A stretch of DNA of 64,000 bases, taken from contig NC_079519.1 in assembly GCF_000801105.2 (NCBI RefSeq), positions 7,252,668 to 7,316,667 of the forward strand. Reading direction: 5' to 3'. Each line of letters starts with the position of its first letter. The first letter of the stretch is position 1. A program made the translations under genes and the position numbers. Shown piece after piece: positions 38,608 to 46,878 of this stretch. Origin of the DNA: Raphanus sativus (lineage: Eukaryota > Streptophyta > Magnoliopsida > Brassicales > Brassicaceae). The notes below the pieces were generated by a model, which was not told where the DNA came from, ran no database searches, and was given only the letters and a program-made list of their open reading frames with translations.

Positions 38608-38772
38608 TCGGTAAAATGCTTCTTTCTAACAAGAAAAAAACAAAAAGTAATTTATTAAAATAAATAAAAATTATTTGATAAATAAAGATTAAAAAAAAAA
38701 CAAAAAAGTTATTCAAAATCAAACATGGATTAAAATACGAGAAAAGAAAATTATTCAAGATTTTTAAATTTT

Positions 38773-39837
38773 TTATTCAGCTTCTCGGTTGATTCCTGTC
38801 ATTCTTTCGAGATACTTAATTCTAGCATCATCGTCGGGTAGTGTAAGATAAACACGTGCATGTGTCTCATTACTTTGGAGCACAGTCACTGCTCCCCAAT
38901 ACAACGAAGAGTCATATTGAAGACCTGTGAGTGTTTGTAATGAGGCAATTGCACGTTCAAGCTTGTTATCTTGGGCTCGTTCGTAAAGTTCTGTTCGTTT
39001 CATGTAGGCTTCATTCGTCACGAAGTCAAATGAAGCCTTTGTTGTTCCTCGCTTACGTGCTGAAGATGAACTACGTGAAGTGTTTCCGTACACCCGTTTG
39101 GAACTCTGGTTGTGGGAAGACGGTGTTTGGTTTTGGTTTCTTGAAGGCACATCAGAATCATCTTCTAGATTCACAGTATCCTGTTCATTCTCGGTAGCCG
39201 TCTTAGACTCGGTATTCTGATCCACTCCAGAACCTGGATAATATCCATCATCGGTTGAAATGTGTTTGCCTCCAAAAAGTCGATCCAATATGTCGAGATC
39301 AGTGAGGGGGTGTGCTCGAAGCTTTGCAGCATCAGGTATTTCCTAAATTAAAAAAAATATTAATTTATTATGTTTTAAAATAAAAAATTGATGAGTTACG
39401 ATATTCAAAGATTACCTGAATACGATCATTCCACCATTCATCATCCATTTGAATAGCTTTTGTGGTCTCGTGAAATGAAACCCCAGTCATACGGCCCAAT
39501 CGACGATATATGTCATACAATTTTTTTATAGAATAAAATTTATTTTTCAACGGAAGCCATTCTGGATTTTGACCTGTTGCTTCACGAAATTCGTTTCTAA
39601 TTCTCATTTTACTTTCTTTTTTCAAAGGACCGGTACGCCAATTTAGTTTTTCCATTTCATTTTCATATATTTCAAGAAATATATGAACCCTGCTCTCGTT
39701 CCATTGTACTTTAGTTCCCTTTAATATTAATATCATACATAAGTTAGTCAATAAAACTATATAATCAGTCAATTAAAATAATATATTTAGTAAATAAATA
39801 CCTCTTTGCCATGTGATGATTGTCCTTGGTGTGCCAT
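38773..39837 (-). CDS. Harbinger ORF1, Myb/SANT-like DNA-binding protein
   Basis: Three exons, 39802-39837 (MAHQGQSSHGKE), 39416-39718 and 38773-39342, join in phase to 302 residues. Exon 2 is the Myb/SANT-like domain (WNESRVHIFLEIYENEM, KNKFYSIKKLYDIYRRL, ending WWNDRIQ). Exon 3 opens EIPDAAKL and LTDLDILDRLFGG, typical of this plant family, and ends in a helical region near RIKYLERMTG. In PIF/Harbinger elements this protein partners with the transposase for nuclear import and end binding. No lesion is seen. Its promoter side is separated from the right TIR by the Copia insertion. Confidence 0.9.
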
Positions 39838-40402
39838 ACCTATAAGAAAATATACACATTGATAGTTAAATTTATGTAATTTAATATTATAAATAACTAC
39901 TAATAGCTATAGAGGTAAATTCCTACGTACTGTTATATTTATTCTGTAATTATATTTTAGAATAAAATTTTGATTCTCTTTGTAGACACAAATTTATATA
40001 TAAATAACTATATTATATATAATAAACTCGTAGATATAATATATATAGAAACCATACCTTTAAACAGTAAGTAAAACGTGTAGATTAATAAGTTTAAAAA
40101 TAAAATTAACCATAACTATATTGTATATATTCATAAAGAGATAACTACAAAAAATATTTTCAGAGAGCAAAATACCTTCTCGATTGGATTGGATGTGTAT
40201 GATCAGCAGACTTGTTAAAACTTGAGGCTTGGGAGATGCATTTTTTAAAGTTTACGTTTACGTTTGCTTTGCTTTGTGTGTTTGTGTGTTTGTTTCTGGT
40301 CGTAGCTTTTCTTAGGGAGAATCCACTAGAATAGGGATTTTAGTTTCTAGGAAGGAAATAGTAAAAGCAAGTAAAAACCAGTTTCCCTAAAAAATAGGAA
40401 AT

Positions 40403-40704
40403 TGTTATAAAAAGACTTATAAATTTTAATGTGTATCGGAAATTTTATAGAAAGAAATTTTATACCCGCAGAAAGAAAATAACACTGATGTATGATAAAT
40501 AAACGAGAGAGAGTTTCTTATAGAAGAGAGGAAGAGAGGTGTCTTTACAATCGAACGAATTCGTTCGTTTATATAGAGAGTAAAAAGAAAAAGTTACTGT
40601 GCGTGCATAGTGACGTGGGCTCCACATAATAAATCTCATTTGTCGAAGTTACGGTGCGTATATCTTTGACGTTGCTTCTTCTTCTGTTTTTCATGTTTAT
40701 AACA
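40403..40704 (-). repeat. Copia 3' LTR
   Basis: 302 bp. One substitution from the other LTR. Contains TATATAAACGAACG on the minus strand and a perfect palindrome at 40552-40567. Confidence 0.97.
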
Positions 40705-40849
40705 CTCCCCCTTGGAGACCAGTGTACCTATCATCTTTTGCTCAACGTTTTTGTTGCCTCGTTAAAAACCTTTCTAGGAAAACCCAATGGGAAAAACCAT
40801 AGTAAGGTAAAAAGAGTACAACCACGTAAGCTCCCCCTCGAATGAGCAG

Positions 40850-43800
40850 TCATAGATCCTTCTGATGACGCATTCCAATATTATGAACATGTTTTCTGAA
40901 CACCGAGGTAGGAAGTGATTTAGTGAAGAGGTCAGCTGCATTGTCGCATGATCGAACGTATCTTACTTCAATCTCTTTCTTCTTCTCGAGCTCTTGGGTG
41001 TATGAGAAGAACTTCGGGTGTATATGTTTCGTTCTATCGCTTTTGATATATCCTTCCTTCGTTTGAGCAACACATGCCGCATTATCTTCGTATAGAATAG
41101 TTGGCTCCGTATTTTCGTCAATTCCGCTGCTTGAACAGATATGTCGGCTTATTGATCTTAGCCATACACATTCTCTACTTGCTTCATGGAGTGCGATGAT
41201 CTCAGCGTGATTTGAAGAAGTGGCTACAAGCGTTTGTTTCTGAGAACGCCAAGATATAGCAGTGCCTCCGATCGTGAAAACGTATCCTGTTTGTGATCGG
41301 GCTTTGTGTGGATCTGAAAGATATCCTGCATCTGCAAAACCAACCATTGGACCTTTTGAATCTTTAGAGTAAAATAAACCCAAATCAATGGTCCCTTGAA
41401 GGTAACGAAAGATATGCTTAATTCCATTCCAATGTCTCCTTGTGGGAGATGAGCTGAATCTTGCCAAAAGATTAACAGCAAATGATATATCAGGCCGTGT
41501 ACAATTTGCAAGGTACATTAGTGCTCCAATTGCACTTAGATATGGTACTTCCGGACCAAGTATCTCTTCATTTTCCTCAGATGGTCGAAATGGATCACTT
41601 TCAATATTAAGTGATCTAACGACCATTGGAGTGCTAAGAGGAGTTGATTTATCCATGTTAAAGCGTTTCAACACTCTTCTAGTGTATGTGGATTGATGCA
41701 CAAATATACCATTTTGATAATGCTCTATTTGTAGGCCAAGACAATATTGTGTCTGTCCGAGATCTTTCATCTCAAATTCTCCTTTGAGATAGTCTGATGC
41801 CCTTTGTATTTCCTTCTGAGTTCCAATAATATTTAGATCATCAACATATACCGCGATTATCACAAATCCGGATTTTGTTTTCTTGATGAAAACACATGGA
41901 CATATGGGATCATTTACATATCCTTCTTTTGTTAAATGCTCACTGAGACGATTATACCACATACGTCCAGATTGTTTTAACCCATATAATGATCTTTGCA
42001 ATTTTATTGCACATAACTCTTTCTGTTTGGAACTTAATGCTTCTGGCATTTTAAATCCATCAGGAACTTTCATGTAGATATCTGTATCTAATGACCCGTA
42101 TAGATAGGCTGTAACAACATCCATAAGACGCATCTCAAGATTCTTATCAGCTGCTAGACTCATCAGGAATCTAAAAGTGATTGCATCCATAACAGGAGAA
42201 TATGTTTCCTCATAATCAATTCCTGGTCTTTGAGAAAAACCTTGGGCAACAAGACGAGCTTTGTATCTTGTGATCTCATTTTTCTCATTTCGCTTTCGAA
42301 CGAAAACCCATTTGTACCCAACAGGTTTCACATCTGCAGGTGTGAGTACAATAGATCCAAATACTTCTCGTTTATTAAGCGAATCAAGTTCGGTTTGTAT
42401 TGCATCTTTCCATTGTTTCCAATCATGTCTCTTTTGACATTCATAAACAGATTTCGGTTCTGGATCTTCAATTTCCTCATTTATTTCACTTGACACAATA
42501 TATGAGAAAGCATCATCAACATCATCCTTTTCATTTCTGTTCCATATCTTCTTATTATGGATGTAGTTGATAGAAATCTCATGATTCCTTTCTGATTCAG
42601 GATGCTCTACTTTTTCAGTATTCTCATCGTTTGTTTCTTCCAAAATACTTTCTGCTATTTTGGGTGTATCAGTCATCTCGATATCCTTTTGTTTTCTAGG
42701 ATTTTTATTCTTAGAACCAGCAGGTCTACCTCGCTTCAAGCGTGTTTTAGACTCACGTGTATCATTTGCTTTTTCTTGATCATTTGGTACTTTGATACAA
42801 GCAGGAGCATTTGCAGCTGGTATATGAGATTTAGTTACCGTCTTGGTATCCGCAAAAGCATCAGGTAGCTGATTTGCTATACTCTGTAAATGCATGATTC
42901 GTCGAACTTCTAGTTCTGACTCCTTAGTAGGAGGATCAAGATATAACAACGAAGGTACACTCCATTTGATATCATTTTCTACATTTTTGTTTTCTCCCCC
43001 TAGAACTGGGAATACTTTCTCATCAAAATGACAATCGGCAAAACGTGCCGTAAAGACATCACCAGTCTGTGGTTCTAGGTATCGTATAATTGATGGAGAA
43101 TCACAACCAACATATATTTCCAATCTTCTTTGTGGTCCCATCTTTGTACGTTGTGGTGGTGCTACAGGCACATATACCGCACAACCAAAAACTCTAAAAT
43201 GGGAAATGTTTGGTTCTCGACCAAATGCTAACTGTAATGGAGAATACTTATGGTATGCACTTGGTCTGATCCGAATAAGTGCTTCTGCATGTAAAATAGC
43301 ATGTCCCCATACAGAGGTTGGAAGTTTTGATCTCATGATCAATGGTCTTGCAATCAATTGCAGGCGTTTAATCAAAGACTCGGCCAAACCATTTTGAGTA
43401 TGAACATGAGCCACAGAATGTTCAACTTCAATCCCCGTTACCATACAGTAATCATTGAATGCTTGGGATGTGAATTCACCAGCGTTGTCTAATCTAACTC
43501 TTTTAATAGTGTAATCGGGAAACTGTGCTCGCAGTTTGATTATCTGAGTTAGAAATCTCGCAAATGCCACATTTCGAGATGATAATAGACAGACATGTGA
43601 CCATCTACTGGATGCGTCAATTAATACCATAAAATAGTGGAATGGTCCACAAGGTGGATGTATGGGTCCACATATATCTCCTTGAATTCTTTCAAGGAAC
43701 TTTGGTGATTCTGTATTAATTTTGGTTGGCGACGGTCTTACGATCAACTTACCAAGAGAACATGCAACACATGTCATTTTATTCCCTTGAGAAATCTCCT

Positions 43801-44025
43801 GTATTTTCAGTGAGTGACCATGTGAGCTTTCTATGATTCTACGCATCATTGAGGTGCCTGGGTGGCCGAGCCGATCATGCCATAATGTGAAATCTTCTGG
43901 ATTTTCTTTTATTACAAGATTGGATTCGATTGCATCTATGTAGGTATGATGCAATCCCGAAGGGAGTTCGGGAAACTTTTCCAATATATGTCTTTTGCCA
44001 TATTTCTCAGATTTCCATCCTCAGT
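40850..44025 (-). pseudogene. Copia pol: integrase, reverse transcriptase, RNase H
   Basis: An open frame of more than 1,040 codons follows the frameshift near 44005-44025. In order: GAG-pre-integrase zinc region (LWHDRLGHPG, CVACSLGK), integrase core (GDICGPIHPP, HTQNGLAES), RVT_2 reverse transcriptase (PVGYKWVFVRKRNE, catalytic YVDDLNIIG), and RNase H (GFADAGYLSDPHKARSQTGY, ILYEDNAACV, HIHPKFFSY). All catalytic segments appear present. Only the join to the protease frame is broken. Confidence 0.93.
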
Positions 44026-44382
44026 TGCAGACTGAGTATCATATCCGTGACGATAGATATCTTTGAAACTCAACAAATTCCTTTTAGAACTCGGAGAGTA
44101 TAAGGCATTTTTTATGGATAATCTTGTTCCATTTGGCAATGTAAATTTAGCTTTACCAGCACCTTCAATCACGTCTGCAGGACCTGATATTGTATTGACA
44201 ATAATTTTTGTCGTTTTTAAATCAGAGAAATATCTCTTTTGTTTCAGAATAGTGTGTGTTGTTCCACTATCTGGTATACATATTTCTCGTATCCGTTTCT
44301 TGGATTTTGTTCCACTGGCATTCTGATCCATTTCTGTAATAGTCATAAACATCAATAAAAGAGAAACATGAAATTCATTCAT
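44005..44382 (-). pseudogene. Copia protease region, frameshifted from pol
   Basis: The frame contains CIPDSGTTHTI, the retropepsin-like active site (D-S-G), then the flap-like GAGKAKFTLPNG and ALYSPSSKRNLLSF. It leaves the integrase frame by one nucleotide near 44005-44025. On its gag side the frame is separated from gag by 44383-44541, which contains stops. Confidence 0.85.
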
Positions 44383-44541
44383 ATAATAATCATATTAGAA
44401 AACATACAATAATTATACATTAAAGTAATATTAAAAACATCACTATTCGTTTAAGACAGGAAATGTAATAATTATACATGACAATACTGAAGGTTATTTA
44501 GTAATCTTATTATAAGCACTTCAGTTCTCTTCAGGAGGAAT

Positions 44542-45507
44542 CTAGTCTAGCTCATTTGCGAAATCAGAGGCATCGAGGTACGATGTCCCCTCAAAATTTT
44601 CGGTGAGATTCACTTCCTTAGCTTTGCCTTTCGTGGACTCTTGATATAACTTACAGAGATGTGGAGGAGTACGACAGGTGCGAGACCAATGTCCCTTACA
44701 TCCACATCTGTAACATATACTCTCACGCTTCTGCGTGGTATCTTCTTGAGTTTCTTTGCCCTTAGGACTTTGTTCGGATCTAACCCATTTGTTAGATCCC
44801 TTCCATTTCGGATTGTAAGTTTTTCCACGTTTGCTGTTGAAATGGCGACCACGACCACGACCCCGACTGGTTTGGGTTCTTCTCTCTAAGTTTTCTATTG
44901 ACGTAGCATTCACTTCAGGGAATGCTTTGGCTCCCGTAGGTCGGGAATTGTGATTTTTGATCAGAAGCTCATTGTTCTTTTCAGCCAACATGAGTGCAAC
45001 CATCAATTCAGAAAATCTCGTGTACCCGCATTTTCTGTAAATTTCGGGTAGGAAGTGAAGCTGTTTGTGGAAAGTGTTGTAAGTCTTATTCATCATTTCT
45101 GCTTCGGAGACAGGGTTACCGCAATACTTCAGGAGTGAAACTATCCTCAGGACAGCGGAATTGTATTCCTCAACCTTTTGAAAATCCTGAAACCTCAGAT
45201 TTTTCCACTCTTCTAGAGCGTGAGGGAGGTTGACTTCCTTTTGGTTATCGAACCTTTCTTTTAAAGCTTGCCACAGTTCAGCTGGGTCTTCTATGCTCGC
45301 ATAGTCATGCGTAACATTTTCATCGAGGTGGTTTTTCAGGAAAATTATCGCTTCAGCCTTATGCTCAGGCGGCGATTTGTTACCGATTACAATCGTCTCG
45401 GTTAACTTTTTCATAATCAGATAGGGTTTCACGTTTGTGACCCATCCGACATAGTTTTCGCCAGTTATTTTGAGAGCCGGAAACTGAAGATGCTCGATTC
45501 TTGCCAT
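44542..45507 (-). CDS. Copia gag
   Basis: About 321 residues from the ATG at 45507 (MARIEHLQFPALKITGENYV); an ATG two codons upstream (45513) is an alternative start. The UBN2-type gag domain runs through WQALKERFDNQKEV and YNTFHKQLHFLPEIYRKCGY. A basic RGRGRGRHF segment and a CCHC zinc knuckle (CYRCGCKGHWSRTC) follow. The frame ends in a TAG after FANELD, before the protease, so pol would need readthrough or a frame change, or this copy is mutated. Confidence 0.9.
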   Translation of the reverse strand: MARIEHLQFPALKITGENYVGWVTNVKPYLIMKKLTETIVIGNKSPPEHKAEAIIFLKNHLDENVTHDYASIEDPAELWQALKERFDNQKEVNLPHALEEWKNLRFQDFQKVEEYNSAVLRIVSLLKYCGNPVSEAEMMNKTYNTFHKQLHFLPEIYRKCGYTRFSELMVALMLAEKNNELLIKNHNSRPTGAKAFPEVNATSIENLERRTQTSRGRGRGRHFNSKRGKTYNPKWKGSNKWVRSEQSPKGKETQEDTTQKRESICYRCGCKGHWSRTCRTPPHLCKLYQESTKGKAKEVNLTENFEGTSYLDASDFANELD

Positions 45508-45557
45508 TTGCATTTCTAAAAACAAGTATAATAAATTTTATTAGAATTTCATAATAT

Positions 45558-45728
45558 TTAGAATGAACCATTTATATTAATCATGCAAGCAATTACAAAG
45601 AGAAACAATGTATAGAAAAGTAAACCGATATTCATCGTAAATTCTCCCGGAGCAAATTCTCCAACGAATAGACCGTAAATAGAAACACAAATTAGAATTG
45701 CAACTAAAATCAAAAACGCGCGGATCAT
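45558..45728 (-). CDS. Small two-helix membrane ORF in the Copia leader
   Basis: A 56-codon ORF in the same sense as gag, between the 5' LTR and gag. It reads MIRAFLILVAILICVSIYGL, a short loop GEFAPGEF, then a second hydrophobic stretch (GLLFYTLFLFVIACMI), giving two likely membrane helices. No such protein is standard for Ty1/copia. An upstream in-frame extension to 45851 exists, but the ATG at 45728 with Arg3 is the natural start. It could be chance or a conserved family feature. Confidence 0.5.
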   Translation of the reverse strand: MIRAFLILVAILICVSIYGLFVGEFAPGEFTMNIGLLFYTLFLFVIACMININGSF

Positions 45729-46310
45729 CTTTCTTGAGAGAGAAAATTGAGAGAAAATTATTTGAAAATATTTGGGAGAAGATGAATAATTTTTTGATGA
45801 AGAAAATGAGTGAGTTATGAGTGTATTTATAGATGTAAAATTACTGTTCATAGCCGTTTGAAAAGGGTAAAATTTTGAAATTTTTTCTTTGTGACCGTTG
45901 ACGTTAAATCGTTGAATCGAAAATCAGTCTGAAAATATCGTAATAATCAGTCAATCAATTTCAGTAAATTTCACAATATTTTTATATAGGTGAGCAAACA
46001 TTTATATAATAATCACGATATAATAAACAGAGAAATTTCAATCGCATTATGGTGATAAATAAATTTCCATTATAGTATTAAATAAATTTTGCGGCGGCAC
46101 AGCCAATCCAAATAATTATGGTGTAATTAACAATCAAGGTTTATTAACGAGGCGACATACCGCCCGCATTAATACAGATAAATAATAATGAATTAAAACA
46201 ACCATTATAAAATAATGAATAATAATATAGGCGGTATACCGACCATTATAGCAGGGTAAATATGATACATATAAACTTTACCGAATTGCAGAGTGATCGT
46301 GCTGATAACG

Positions 46311-46612
46311 TGTTATAAAAAGACTTATAAATTTTAATGTGTATCGGAAATTTTATAGAAAGAAATTTTATACCCGCAGAAAGAAAATAACACTGATGTA
46401 TGATAAATAAACGAGAGAGAGTTTCTTATAGAAGAGAGGAAGAGAGGTGTCTTTACAATCGAACGAATTCGTTCGTTTATATAGAGAGTAAAAAGAAAAA
46501 GTTACTGTGCGTGCATAGTGACGTGGGCTCCACATAATAAATCTCATTTGTCGAAGTTACGGTGCGTATATCTATGACGTTGCTTCTTCTTCTGTTTTTC
46601 ATGTTTATAACA
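46311..46612 (-). repeat. Copia 5' LTR
   Basis: 302 bp, the transcription-start LTR on the minus strand. TATATAAACG lies next to the palindrome CGAACGAATTCGTTCG (46460-46475). The adjoining primer-binding site on the minus strand would be CGTTATCAGCACGATC, which is not the usual initiator-Met TGGTATCAGAGC. Confidence 0.97.
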
Positions 46613-46749
46613 GAAATCTATTTTGTCAAAATCATGATTGGATAAAAAGTGGTTTTTGGAAAATCAAAAACCAGAAACTATTTTAGAATCTGCAAACAAT
46701 CAACCTCTAAAGGCCCCAAAGTATGATATCTTTAGATGGGTTTAACAAA

Positions 46750-46780
46750 AGCCCATTAAAGTTATGAGAGAAGGCCCAAA
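46750..46780 (+). promoter_or_regulatory. Site II-like elements upstream of the CwfJ-like gene
   Basis: AGCCCATTA (46750-46758) and AGGCCCAAA (46772-46780) lie about 100-130 nt before the start codon. TGGGCY-type site II motifs are typical of plant housekeeping promoters. A CT-rich leader follows (46797-46855). Confidence 0.55.
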
Positions 46781-46878
46781 CCATCCAGACCTCCTCTCGT
46801 CTCCGTCGTCGTTGCCTCCTCCTCCTCCTTCAAATCATCCTTCTCTCTCTCTCTCGGTAACACGAGACACTACTACTA

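Larger units (their letters stand above)
40403..46612 (-). mobile_element. Young Ty1/copia LTR retrotransposon
   Basis: The two LTRs (40403-40704 and 46311-46612) are 302 bp each, begin TGTTATAA, end TTATAACA and differ at one position (T at 40666, A at 46574). A perfect GAAAT duplication flanks the element (40398-40402 and 46613-46617). Coding is on the minus strand, so the 5' LTR is 46311-46612. A polypurine tract (AAGGGGGAG on the minus strand) abuts the 3' LTR at 40705-40713. The order is gag, protease, integrase, reverse transcriptase, RNase H, which defines Ty1/copia. It has a gag stop and a pol frameshift. Confidence 0.97.
37168..46707 (-). mobile_element. PIF/Harbinger transposon, interrupted by a Copia element
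   Basis: The left end GGTGATGATTGTTTTGTTAG and the right end GAGGTTGATTGTTTGCAGAT (reverse-complemented) are imperfect inverted repeats flanked by TAA (37165-37167 and 46708-46710). The element carries a transposase and a Myb/SANT-like ORF, the standard pair for this superfamily. Without the Copia element and its duplicated GAAAT it would be about 3.3 kb, a usual length. The Copia insertion is about 565 bp upstream of the Myb-like start codon. Confidence 0.88.
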
